NCBI GenBank assembly: GCA_963576725.1
Contig: OY755247.1
Location: 17,858,526 to 17,922,525, forward strand
From: Azorinus chamasolen
Taxonomy: Eukaryota; Mollusca; Bivalvia; Cardiida; Solecurtidae
DNA: 64,000 nt
Reading direction: 5' to 3'
The position numbers and the translations under genes were made by a program. Below the pieces are notes generated by a model. The model was not told the DNA's origin, did no database searches, and saw nothing but the letters and a program-made list of their open reading frames with translations. This document shows, piece after piece, positions 54,462-63,894 of the stretch (position 1 is the stretch's first letter; each line of letters starts with the position of its first letter).

Positions 54462-54585
54462 ACCTGTTGTAGCTTAATGCAGAGGCTATATAGAAAGCTA
54501 CTATAGGCGCTTTCTGCATTACTTTTGTGCTACATTAAGCAACCACCTGCTTTAGATGGCCTGCTTAAGCAACCGTATTTTTAAA
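54462..54585. mobile_element. Pogo-like hairpin fragment (Pal-B/D type)
   Basis: GTTGTAGCTTAATGCAGAGG, AGAAAGCTACTATAGGCGCT and TTCTGCATTACTTTTGTGCT; AAGCAACCACCTGC follows. No clear terminal repeats. Confidence 0.5.
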
Positions 54586-54929
54586 AACTACTACCCATGC
54601 GTTAATGAAGCATATTGTATGTCGTCGTCGTTGCTTTAATACGTTATTAGAAATATTAAATTTAAGTTGATGATTTTTGACTTGCAAATCCGTCATTTTT
54701 TTATATTGTTTGGTCAAAATGTATTTCGTACATTTATTTCACATTATTCATAAGTACTTTTCTGAGTGGGACTGTTATTACTATGCTATATAATTTATGA
54801 ATATTTGTGTAATAATACGGCTGGTCTCAGCCTACATTGATTGTGCATTACTCTTCATCCCCTCTCATCTACTGTGCCACTAGTACTATGCATACCACGA
54901 ATATAAAACTATCGGTATGTTCAAACGAT
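54586..54929. other. Unassigned DNA
   Basis: AT-rich, nothing recognised. Confidence 0.35.
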
Positions 54930-55175
54930 TTAACCCTTTCACCGCCAATGTCTAATGAATGCACCACGACAAACAGTGCAGTCCCAGACCAGATGCCGCC
55001 TTTTAAAGGCGGCGTCTGATCAGGGACTTCACTTTTTGTCTCAATCCCTATTTCTATATATGTGCTTTATTCCTTTGAAATTTGCATTTATTTATCTCAT
55101 TTCCTTATTTTACCGAATGGTTTAACAAATTTGGATTGCAGACGACAATTAGAAATTTGGCGCCGAAAGGGTTAA
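54930..55175. mobile_element. Complete Pal-M TTAA element
   Basis: TTAACCCTTTCACCGCC ... GGCGCCGAAAGGGTTAA, both TTAA intact. Hairpin CAGATGCCGCCTTT/AAAGGCGGCGTCTG. Used as the uninterrupted reference for the split copy at 16429-17729. Confidence 0.85.
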
Positions 55176-55307
55176 ACCTATTTATTCCCTTATATTTAAA
55201 GTAAACACGTCCATATCTTATCTTGGAACCCATCCATTATTCATATTTAGTGGGGACAGTACACAAATATTTGCTGGTATAAGCCATTGACATCGATGAG
55301 TTCGGAA

Positions 55308-55490
55308 ACCCCTGATCAGTATCCATGCTTATAAAACATGCTGAGTTTGTGATTGGTCATATTTGGGCCTTTGGCTCAAATCTGACCAATCAAAAGCTTG
55401 AGAACTCAAATCTGACCAATCAAAAGCTTGAGAACGAACCCAGACTCAACTCAAAAGTTTTATAAGCATGGACCCAGAGGGTTTCCTTTG
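55308..55490. mobile_element. Inverted-repeat MITE with internal duplication
   Basis: GGAAACCCCTGATCAGTATC, CATGCTTATAAAAC / GTTTTATAAGCATGG, CCAGAGGGTTTCC. Inside, TCAAATCTGACCAATCAAAA-GCTTGAGAAC is directly repeated (about 30 bp). Single copy here. Confidence 0.6.
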
Positions 55491-55514
55491 TACGGGTCAG
55501 TGGGCACTAACTGG

Positions 55515-55763
55515 TTATCCCTTTCCCTGTTCTTTATTTAGTCAAAATTTCAATACCTATTGAATATTCATGGACAAAATAGTTATAATGAAATATGGAA
55601 GATGGAACATTGTTGCCATTTTAGAAAGTAAAGACACATGTCTTTCAATTTCCATTAGCAAACAGAGCAGACCCTGATCAGACGGCTTCTATATGAGCCC
55701 TCTGATCTGATCTACTCTGTCTGCCAATACGTGAAAACACGTTTATCTGAAGGAAAGGGTTAA
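55515..55763. mobile_element. Pal-R element
   Basis: TTATCCCTTTCCCTG ... GAAGGAAAGGGTTAA. GATCAGACGGCTTC-TATA-TGAGCCCTCTGATC hairpin with mismatches. Reverse orientation of the subfamily at 15222. Confidence 0.75.
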
Positions 55764-56459
55764 TGTGTAGTTGTTACAATGACAATGTCGTATTTGAAGA
55801 TATTGCAGCTGAAAAAGCAAACACATCGTGATATTTGAATAGAGATAATAGGCCAAATCACAACACCATTTATATATATTGAACTGGCTGACCAAATTGC
55901 TGTTAGAGTGGAGAGCAAATAAATGTAACAAATGCAAGTGCTAATTAAGATCAATGATCCTATAATTCGTTTATAATAAACCAATATCTTCACATTCAGA
56001 GTGAAAATATAAAGTAGACCAAACCCGCAGCGCATTAGAATCAAGCTCTTCAAGTCGGTGCATATGACGTCACTATGCTCAAGTCAAGTGAAGTATATTA
56101 TTTATTTTTAATTTGTAGAGAGAGTCGAATTCATATGTCCTGTACACGGTGGCTAGGAACACACCTGCACGTGTGTTTGATATCAACAAATTGTCTTGCA
56201 TTAACCCTGTCAATGTTATATGGCCCTTTACAATAAAGTTCAGTTAGTAAGAAGTGGCTTAAAACTGCAAACAGTGCAGATCCTGGTCAATGGACTCTTG
56301 CATAAATCCTCTAATATAGGTCTTCATGGTTCGCAAATGCTGGTACATTCATTTCCCGCACTCAAAATATTAATGCTTTCATCTGCTTAAACCAAATAAA
56401 ATCAATATTCACCGAATGAATAAAATAAATTCAGAGCAACCTCAAGTACTAAAATCGTC
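55764..56459. other. Mostly unassigned DNA
   Basis: A degraded hairpin remnant at about 56266-56360 (GCAAACAGTGCAGATCCTGG, GGTCTTCATGGTTCGCAAAT). Short open frames on the minus strand are hydrophobic but not supported as exons. Confidence 0.35.
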
Positions 56460-56547
56460 ATTTCTCATCCAAACCCTATGTTGTGACCACTCTTTAGAAT
56501 CGTCTCTTCGAGAAGAGTGGTCACACCATAGGGTTTGGTGGAGAAAT
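56460..56547. mobile_element. Pal-G hairpin element, near-perfect
   Basis: TTTCTCATCCAAACCCTATG-TTGTGACCACTCTT pairs with AAGAGTGGTCACACCATAGG-GTTTGGTGGAGAAA; loop TAGAATCGTCTCTTCGAG. Confidence 0.75.
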
Positions 56548-56594
56548 AAAATTATTCTTGAATGAGTTAACTCATTATTTCATAATTCCACCGT

Positions 56595-56801
56595 TTAACC
56601 CCTTTCCCTGTTTTATGTGTTTTCCAAATTTCAATACCTACTGAATATTCATGAACAAATAGTTATAACGAACTATGAAAAGTGGAAACTTGTTGCCATT
56701 TTAGAAAGTAAAGAAATATATATTTCAAAATCCATTTGGCAAACAGAGCAGAGCCTGATTGCAAATGCGTGAAAACACGCTTATATGAAGGAAAGGGTTA
56801 A
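56595..56801. mobile_element. Pal-R element lacking its hairpin core
   Basis: TTAACCCCTTTCCCTG ... GAAGGAAAGGGTTAA with both TTAA. GCAAACAGAGCAGAGCCTGA passes directly to TTGCAAATGCGTG, so the whole dyad is deleted. Confidence 0.8.
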
Positions 56802-56837
56802 CTCCCTTGCCAAAGGTATAGGCTCATATCAGCCAAC

Positions 56838-57111
56838 TACGGTTGAGCTTCAAGGGAGCATACAAGTAACCTCGAGATAACCTAAGTTCGAGTTACTCCA
56901 GTTTTAATTTGGACAATTTTTCAAGTTCAGAGCTTAATGTAGCCTCATGTAGGAGCTTTTAGCATTACTTTAAACATGCATTAAGTTGTCACATATGTTT
57001 CTAGATATTCATAGTGGTATATTTTAGAGCAATCCTGCAATGAAAAGTTTGGAAGTACTTCGAGTTATCCCGATGTTCGAGTTATCCGAGTTCGATATAT
57101 CGATGTTACAC
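56838..57111 (+). mobile_element. Degraded Pal-E MITE
   Basis: GGTTGAGCTTCAAGGGAGC on the left; CGAGTTATCCGAGTTCGATA, TATCGATGTTACACAGTA on the right. Hairpin partly deleted (TAGCCTCATGTAGGAGCTTT). Confidence 0.65.
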
Positions 57112-57374
57112 AGTACTTATATTGTTTTATGTGCTATCATTATATTCAACTGAATTAATTGCAAGTAAGTAATATCAAGTCTTACATGAATATTCTGTGC
57201 AAAGGGTTAATCCAATACTACGCCCATTTTTAAATGGAGTCACTCAACTCTGATCTGGGCAATTTCACTTTTCACTTAGAGGATTACATTATCAGACAAT
57301 ACGTGTACAATAAACCACCTCTAACGCACCCACCAAAGAGAAGTTTTAACCGGGGTCGTAGAGACAGACTTATC

Positions 57375-57602
57375 TTAACCCATTACCGCTTAAGCTATTT
57401 TTAGATCAAACCACTTTGAATAAATCTACCAAAAAGGAGCACTAACTGGAGAAAAGGGAAATTTTAGAAATTGTAGTTTGAAACCATTATGACAAATAGA
57501 GCATATGCTCCTATAGGAGCAAATGCTCTATTTATCACAATGGATTCAACAGGTGACTTTTACGGAGGCTTCAAAAGGCGTCAATATGAGGGAATGTATT
57601 AA
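57375..57602. mobile_element. Complete Pal-P TTAA element
   Basis: TTAACCCATTACCGC ... GAGGGAATGTATTAA. Hairpin GAGCATATGCTCC-TATA-GGAGCAAATGCTC. Its right TTAA is the left TTAA of the next element. Confidence 0.85.
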
Positions 57603-57850
57603 CCCGTTCTCTGTTCTGTGTTTATTCCAAATTTCTATACCTTCTACTGAATATTCATGGACAAAATAGATATAATGAAATATGGAAGGTGGAACTTTGT
57701 AGCCATTTTAGAAGGTAAAGAAACAGATATTTCAAATTCCTTTACCAAACAGAGCAGACCCTGATCAGACGGCTCCTATAGGAGCCGTCTGATCATTGTC
57801 TTCTCTGTTTGCAAATGTGTTAAAATGCATTTATATGAAGGAAATGGTTA
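57599..57850. mobile_element. Pal-R element abutting Pal-P
   Basis: TTAACCCGTTCTCTG ... GAAGGAAATGGTTA. Perfect core GATCAGACGGCTCC-TATA-GGAGCCGTCTGATC. Shares TTAA 57599-57602 with the Pal-P copy. Confidence 0.8.
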
Positions 57851-58159
57851 TATGTTTAGGCAGTAAATGATCGTGTTAGATGGGGTTATACAGTATTTCG
57901 GATAAGTAGCTAAAACATAATAAGTGAAGCAAACATTGAATATCTTGATCAATGGGCTCCTCCAGGTGCCCTCTGACCTGGGTTTACACCGCCTTCTAGT
58001 GACTCTTTTTTGGGCGCTAGTCATAAATGGATTAATTTTGTGACTTTGTCATTGCACGTGCTACTCACAAACATGCTGCCGAGATAGAAATTCTCAGATA
58101 ACTTACGTAAAACTTACAATATGTTCAATCAGATACATATGTCTATAACGGCTATTAAT

Positions 58160-58507
58160 TTAACCCATTCCCTTATATTTGAATTGTATAATTCTGAAAC
58201 CATTGTGATAAAAAGAGCATTTGCTCCTATGGAGAAAATGCTCTATTTATCACAATTGTTTCAAGAAGTTGTTTTTTTTTCGGAGGCGTCAAACGCTTTT
58301 GACGCCTCCGAAAAAACACTTCTTGAAACCTGGTTAACCATAGTGATAGATAGAGCATTTGCTCCATATGGAGCAAGTGCTCTATTTATCACAATGGTTT
58401 CAGAACTATACAATGCTAAAAAAATCTTTTCTCTAGCTAATGCTCCTTTTCGGTAGGTTTATTCAAAGAGGTTGGGTCTAAACTAGCATATGACATAATG
58501 GGTTTAA
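58160..58507. mobile_element. Head-to-head Pal-P dimer
   Basis: TTAACCCATTCCCTTATA at the left and ATGACATAATGGGTTTAA at the right. Two Pal-P hairpins (58205-58258 and 58342-58400) sit either side of a third dyad, TTTTTTCGGAGGCGTCAAA / TTTGACGCCTCCGAAAAAA. Confidence 0.75.
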
Positions 58508-58527
58508 CAGAAATCTAAATCCTGCTC

Positions 58528-58765
58528 TTAACACTTTCCCTGTTCAATATTCATGTAGGAGATGACATCATGAATATTTAGTAGTTTTATAATGTTATCT
58601 TTTCAAGGTAATATTTTGCTTTGACAATAGCTATAGAATCAGATCTACACCATGTGCCAAAAGCAAACAGAGCAGATCCTGATTAGACGGCTCCTATAGG
58701 ATCTGATCTGGGTCTAATCCTTTTGCAAATGCATGAAAAGGTGTATATATGAAAGAAAGGGTTAA
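58528..58765. mobile_element. Pal-R element
   Basis: TTAACACTTTCCCTG ... GAAAGAAAGGGTTAA. Left hairpin half TTAGACGGCTCCTATAGGAT; the right half is shortened to CTGATCTGGG. Confidence 0.75.
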
Positions 58766-58766
58766 A

Positions 58767-58838
58767 CAGGTGAAGATGAAAAGGTAATGCAGAAATAACC
58801 CATGGGAGATTTCTGCATTACCTTAGTTCTGTATGTGT
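58767..58838. mobile_element. Short pogo-type hairpin
   Basis: AAGGTAATGCAGAAATAACC / GGGAGATTTCTGCATTACCT. Perfect inner stem of about 20 bp; no terminal repeats. Confidence 0.5.
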
Positions 58839-58917
58839 AACTATATATGTGCTTATGAAGCTATGTATGAGCTTATAAAACTCTGTATGAATTTATCAAA
58901 CTATAAATCAGCTTATG

Positions 58918-59006
58918 AATCTAATATTTCATTATAACTATGTTTCCTATGAATATTCAGTAGGTATTGAACTTTGGAATAAACATAGAACAGGAAAAGC
59001 GTTAAT
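58918..59006. mobile_element. Pal-R right-arm fragment
   Basis: TTTCATTATAACTATGTTTC, ATGAATATTCAGTAGGTATT and GGAAAAGCGTTAA. Confidence 0.55.
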
Positions 59007-59160
59007 TCAGAACGGAAGTAATGCACAAAACTCCTGCTCAAGCTTTCTGCATAACTTTGTCCTGCATTAAGCTACTACCTGCATTAAGCTACTACCTGCA
59101 TTAAGCTACTACCTGCCTTTAAAGATCCAGAATTAGACACATTGTTTCTGGTCGCAATAG
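59007..59160. mobile_element. Pal-B fragment with 17 bp triplication
   Basis: The pogo-type hairpin is partly kept. GCATTAAGCTACTACCT is repeated three times in tandem at 59064-59115, then GCCTTTAAAGATCCAGAATT. Confidence 0.6.
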
Positions 59161-59186
59161 ACGGACGTGTATTTGGTACACATATA

Positions 59187-59339
59187 TACAGTAAAACGCC
59201 TCTAATGCGACCATATAAAAGAGGTATACTTCTGGAGAAGCTTTCTGCATTACTTTTGTCCTGCATTAAGCAACCACCTGCTTATAACGACACCCATGTT
59301 TATTCATTAAGTGGGGGTTATTAGAGGGGTTCTACTGTA
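59187..59339. mobile_element. Pal-B MITE with deleted left stem
   Basis: TACAGTAAAACGCCTCTAAT and ATTAGAGGGGTTCTACTGTA. Only the right hairpin arm (GAAGCTTTCTGCATTACTTT) remains. Confidence 0.75.
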
Positions 59340-59630
59340 TATAAGTAGACCTGCCTAGACCGTTTTTGGTGGTAGCTTTCGAGGGTTAAGCGTCCTTAAA
59401 ATTATCAGGGGCAGTGCTGCGGTTCGTGTCTAGTGTATACATACGCGTCCAGTTCGTGATGAAAGTGAAAGAAAGTTTATCTTCCTACGCCCAAGTCGTG
59501 AGTACCGACCGATACACCTAATGGGCTGTGTCCGATTTGTCCGTATCATTCAACGAGCCCGTTTGTCAACAAACACACCCAGCATAACTCACATGTTATT
59601 CATTCGATTTGCAAGCGTTCAATGTTATCA
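59340..59630. other. Unassigned DNA
   Basis: Slightly GC-richer; no element or exon recognised. Confidence 0.3.
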
Positions 59631-59860
59631 TTAACCCATTCCCTCATAGGCTATTTTTAGATCTAACCTCTTTGAAAAAAAACTACCGAAAAGGATCATT
59701 AACTAGAGAAAAGGAACATTTTAGAATTTTGCAGTTTGAAACCATTGTGATAAATAGAGCATTTGCTCCTATAGGAGCAAATGCTCTATTTATCACAATG
59801 GTTTCACAAAGTGGCTTTTACAGAGTCGTCAAAAGTCGTCAATATGAGGGAATGGGTTAA
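59631..59860. mobile_element. Complete Pal-P TTAA element
   Basis: TTAACCCATTCCCTCATA ... TATGAGGGAATGGGTTAA, both TTAA intact. Perfect stem from GAAACCATTGTGATAAATAG to CTATTTATCACAATGGTTTC. Confidence 0.9.
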
Positions 59861-59870
59861 GTAGATACGT

Positions 59871-60081
59871 TTACCCTTTCTTTCATATAAACCTTTACAA
59901 ACATGTCATTCCTGTCTATTCTGGATCTGTTCTGTTTTCGTATGGTATAATATAGATCTGATTCTACTGTTTCTACAAGAGCCAAATTGTCACGTGTTTA
60001 TATGCCATTATACAATTTAATCTATTAAATATTCATGATGTCATTATTTCTTATACGGATATTCAACAGGGAAATCGTTAA
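59871..60081. mobile_element. Pal-R element, hairpin lost
   Basis: TTACCCTTTCTTTCATATAA ... CAGGGAAATCGTTAA; ATAATATAGATCTGATTCTA right-arm motif. The CAGACGGCTCC core is absent. Confidence 0.65.
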
Positions 60082-60138
60082 GTAGATCGTCCTTCATTTA
60101 TTATTTGTTCAATAATTTACCATGTAGGAATACATTTG

Positions 60139-60240
60139 CAGGGGCGTAGCTAGCAATATGCATTTACGCACGTGCGTAACATCAAGCTGAAAGGTGAAAA
60201 CATTATTATGGGCAAAATGGAATAAAAATCGAAGGCTAAA
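60139..60240. repeat. CGTAGC/CACGTG short dispersed repeat, copy 3
   Basis: GGGGCGTAGCTAGCAATATG, TTACGCACGTGCGTAA, then CATCAAGCTGAAAGGTGAAA and TATTATGGGCAAAATGG. Matches copies at 1443 and 2523. Confidence 0.55.
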
Positions 60241-60267
60241 CGGGGTAGACATTCTGTCTTGTTATGT

Positions 60268-60394
60268 AAGCTTTTACTCATTCCCTCATAATGACGCATT
60301 TTGACGACTCTGTAAAAGTCACCCTTTGAAAGTATTTGCTCCTATAGGAGTTAATGCTCTATACATCACAACGATTTCAAAAATACACAATTCT
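60268..60394. mobile_element. Pal-P fragment
   Basis: CTCATTCCCTCATAATGACG, TGACGACTCTGTAAAAGTCA and TATTTGCTCC-TATA-GGAGTTAATGCTC. Truncated where the pearl-like element begins. Confidence 0.55.
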
Positions 60395-60601
60395 AATTAG
60401 GGCCCCGCATGAAAATGTGGTTGCCCTATAGTAATCAGCTTGTCAGTCTGGCCGTCTGTCCGTCCGTCCGTCCGTCCGTTTCTGGTTTCCGCACAATATC
60501 TCCTTAAGGAATGGTCCAATTTTAACCAACTTTGCTCAGTGTGCTTGATATTCAAGTACCTGGCATGGGTTCTGTGTTTGGCAATTTCCGCGCATTTTAG
60601 C

Positions 60602-61330
60602 TCGTCAGAGCACAAAGTGCTCAGGGTGAGCTTTTGTGATCACCAGATGTCCGTCGTCCGTCGGCGTGCGTCGTGAGTCGTCCGTCGCCCTGTGTCAACA
60701 ATTTGAACCTTTAAAAATCTTCTTCTGTGAATCTACAGGGTTCTCAGCTTTCATCTTTGGCATATAGCATTATCTGTAGGCCCTCTACAAAATGTATATA
60801 AATTATGACCCTGGGGTCAAAATTGGCCCCGCCCCAGGGGTGCCTTATTTTCTATAGAAGCATATAGTGAAAACTTTGAAAATCTTCTTCTCTGAAACTG
60901 AAAGAATCTCAGTTTTCATTTTGGGCACATATCATCATGTTTAGGTCCTCTTCATAAGTTATATAAATTATGCCCCTGGGTCAAAATTGGGCCCGCCCCA
61001 GGGGTGGCCAGTTATAAATAGAAACATACATATATAGTGAAAACTTTGAAAGTCTTCTTCTCTGAAACCGGAAGGCTCTCAGCTTTCATATTTGGCACAT
61101 AGCATCATGTTCAGGTGTTCTACAAAAGTTATATAAATTATTCCCCTGGGTTCAAAATTGGCCCACCCAGGGATAGTCAGTTTTCAAAAGCAGACTGAGC
61201 AGTAGCTATTTTAACATACATGTTCCTAAAAGGTAGTTATCTCCCTTTGCACTTTTTGATAACAACTGGATTGCCTCCCTTCTGGGTAGTAAAGCTGAAG
61301 TAACAAAGAAAACTGTTATAGTAAGATCTT
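60602..61330. mobile_element. Inserted third pearl-like unit
   Basis: CGTCAGAGCACAAAGTGCTC hairpin, then GAGCTTTTGTGATCACCAGA and a CGTCCGTCG tract. About three degenerate core repeats follow (CTTCTTCTCTGAAAC, AAATTATGCCCCTGGGTCAA, GGGCCCGCCCCAGGGGTGGC). Confidence 0.55.
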
Positions 61331-61356
61331 GTTTGTTGCACAGTAACCATTTACAA

Positions 61357-61540
61357 TTAACCATTTACTCCATATATATGCCTTTCTACACCTTTGCAAA
61401 TAGAGTAGACCCTGATCAGACGGCTCATGTAGTAGCCATCTAATCAATCTGCTCTGTTTGCTTATGATATAATATAGTGCAAATTGCATTAAATTATTTT
61501 CATTTTGTGTACCATATACTTATATAATATGTTTATTTAA
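61357..61540. mobile_element. Pal-R element, right arm shortened
   Basis: TTAACCATTTACTCCATATA at the left; hairpin GATCAGACGGCTCATGTAGT / AGCCATCTAATCA. Ends at the TTAA shared with the next copy (61537). Confidence 0.6.
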
Positions 61541-61717
61541 CCCTTTCCCTCACATAAACGCCTTTTCGCGCATTTGCAAACATAGCAGACCCAGATGGCT
61601 CCTATAGCAGCTGTCTGATCAGGGTCTGCTCTGTTTATTGATGTAATTTGAAAGATGTTTCTTTTCTTTCTAAAATGGCTACACTGTCCCACCTTCCATA
61701 TTTCAGTAAAACTATAA
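61537..61717. mobile_element. Pal-R element truncated on the right
   Basis: TTAACCCTTTCCCTCACATA; GATGGCTCCTATAGCAGCTG / TCTGATCAGGGTCTGCTCTG; the subfamily motif AAAATGGCTACACTGTCCCA, then loss of similarity before the pearl-like sequence resumes. Confidence 0.65.
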
Positions 61718-62479
61718 GAGCGATATCAGGGCCATTCTGACCCTCTTGTTTTGTAAATAACGGGCATTTTAACTTAGGCTGCTGCATTCTGATTAGCCAA
61801 TTGGTTTCCGCGATTGGTGTTCGGCAATTTCCGCGCATTTTTCGAAAAAAATACGGACTTTTTCACGGGTTCTGTTTTCGGAAATTTCCGACCATTGTTC
61901 GGAAAATTACGCGCATTTTCACTTAGGCTGCTGCAATCTTATTAGCCGATTTATTTCCGTTCAATATCTCCTGAGGTAATGGTCCAATTTTTACCAACTT
62001 TGCTTGGTGTACTTGATATTCAAGTACCCCGCGTGGTTACTGTGTTCGGCAATTTCCTCGCCTTTGTTTAAAAACGTATAGGCATTTTCACTTAGGCTGC
62101 TGCACTCTGATTAGCCGATTGGTTTCCGTGCAATATCTCCTGAAGGAATAGTCCAATTTTCACCAAACTTGCTTAGTGTACTTGATATCCAATTACCTCA
62201 TATTGGTTCTGTGGTTGGCATATTCTGCACATATTTATTGATTATGATACGATCTGGTTGGCTGATTGTTTCTGTGCCATATCTTCTGAATGATTGGTCT
62301 GATTTCTAGCAAACGTGTTCACTATATGCTTATTATTCAAGTACCTAGCAAAGAGTACCCAGTTAAGCAAATTGCATGCATATTTAATTGTTCTTCTGCA
62401 GTTCTGCATTAGGAAAATTAGGCTTAAAATACGCATGCGTATGCGATACCTCCTACGGGGCGGAGTCCTTCGTCGACAG

Positions 62480-62539
62480 TAGTCTACTCTGTTTGAAAAT
62501 GCATTAAAAGGCGTTTCTATATATGGAGGAAAGGGTTAA
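62480..62539. mobile_element. Pal-R right-end fragment
   Basis: GTCTACTCTGTTTGAAAATG, AAAAGGCGTTTCTATATATG and GAGGAAAGGGTTAA. Confidence 0.55.
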
Positions 62540-62599
62540 TCTATGATATAATACTGGTTTCATTGTTCACAGCGTGCCGGTCGTCTTCGTATTATCATA

Positions 62600-62847
62600 T
62601 TAACCCTTTCCCTGGTCTATATTTATTCCTAATTTCAATACCTACTGAATATTCATGGACAAAATAGTTATAATGAAACATGGAAGGTGGAACATTGTAG
62701 CCATTTTAGAAAGAAAAGAAACATCTTTCAAATTCCACTAGCAAACAGAGTAGACCCTGATCAGACGGCTCCTCTAGGAACCGTCTGATTTCGGTCTACT
62801 TTGTTTGCAAATGCGTGAAAATACGTTTATATGAGGGAAAGGGTTAA
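62600..62847. mobile_element. Complete Pal-R TTAA element
   Basis: TTAACCCTTTCCCTGGTC ... ATGAGGGAAAGGGTTAA, both TTAA intact. Hairpin GATCAGACGGCTCC-TCTA-GGAACCGTCTGATT. Confidence 0.85.
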
Positions 62848-63205
62848 ACTGGTCTAATAGCGCACATGGTGTACCCAAACGTCTTCGTGTTATCAGTACC
62901 TTTTTATTTGTATTCCTACGCCTCTTTCTAAAAGGGGATATACTGATCAATTAGGCTGCTCACGTCTGACAAGTGGAACCTCCGGTTTTGTTGACAGATG
63001 GTAAAGGTATTGCTATTCATGGAAAAGATCTTTAGAATTTCAAGTATTTCTTTATCTTTGGAGGTCAAACGAGAGTATCGGTTCAATCGAAACACTTTTA
63101 TTGATTTCAAATTAGCCTCAATCAAAGACAAGCGGTCTTAATTCTAATACTAATGACTTCTTACCTCGCAAATACTTCACCGACTTTGCAATATTTTCTT
63201 CAACC
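62848..63205. other. Unassigned DNA
   Basis: No repeat recognised. A 67-codon minus-strand frame (62928-63131) is open but unsupported. Confidence 0.3.
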
Positions 63206-63238
63206 TACCCCCCCCCCCCCCCCCCACCCCCACCCACT
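63206..63238. repeat. Poly-C tract
   Basis: About 20 uninterrupted C, then CCCCACCCCCACCCAC. The length may be unreliable in assembly. Confidence 0.9.
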
Positions 63239-63264
63239 AACCGCCACTTGATTCGAATTTGCTT

Positions 63265-63391
63265 GGACCCATGCAGGACGAAATTTATGCAGAAAGCTCC
63301 TTTCCTTTGTCCTGCATTAAGCTACCACCTGCCTCTGCCACCCATAATTATGCCCATTTTTGGTGATCGAATTAGAGAGGTTTTACTGTAT
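63265..63391. mobile_element. Pal-B right portion
   Basis: GCAGGACGAAATTTATGCAG, AAAGCTCC then CTTTGTCCTGCATTAAGCTA and AATTAGAGAGGTTTTACTGT-A. The left TIR is absent, next to the poly-C tract. Confidence 0.6.
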
Positions 63392-63485
63392 TACAATTGT
63401 TACTGACTTTGAAAGTAGTGAATATTTTATACGCAATTGATACTTATAAGCGACATTGAAACAGCCATAAGTTACCATAATTACG

Positions 63486-63670
63486 GTAACCCTTTCCTCC
63501 ATAAATACGCCTTTCTACGACTCTGTAAAAGTCACTTCTTGAAACCATTGTGATGAATAGAGCGTTTGCTCCATAATTCTAACATTTTCCTTTTCTCTAG
63601 TAAACGCTCATTTTCGGTAGATTTATTCAAAGAGGTTGGGACTAATAATAGCATATGAATGAATGGGTTA
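63486..63670. mobile_element. Pal-R/Pal-P chimera
   Basis: Left end is Pal-R-like (GTAACCCTTTCCTCCATAAA; CGCCTTTCTACG). It switches to Pal-P at GACTCTGTAAAAGTCACTTC, with GAAACCATTGTGATGAATAG and an inverted right side ATTTATTCAAAGAGGTTGGG ending GAATGGGTTA. Confidence 0.6.
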
Positions 63671-63894
63671 CGCTGGGCATATCCAAATAATGCAGATCCA
63701 TATCATACTGTTCCCCAAAGAGCTTTTTCATCAGAATTATACATTTTAGTTAGTCCATAAGTTCCATCCAAAGTTACATGTATCAAAGCGGTGCAAAATT
63801 GAAGCATTCAGTTTTACAAACTGTCCTGATTTTAGGATAAACGCTGTCTCGAAAACGGGTTAATTTCAGTGAAATTGAAACAGTGAGGCTAAGT

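Larger units (their letters stand above)
60393..62470. mobile_element. Second copy of the GGGCCCCGC Helitron/pearl-like element, interrupted
   Basis: Begins ATTAGGGCCCCGCATGAAAA with (GTCC)n at 60450-60478. The right part resumes at about 61748 (ACGGGCATTTTAACTTAGGC) and ends CGATACCTCCTACGGGGCGG near 62462, as in the copy at 11722-14346. A different pearl-like unit and two Pal-R copies sit between. Confidence 0.55.
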
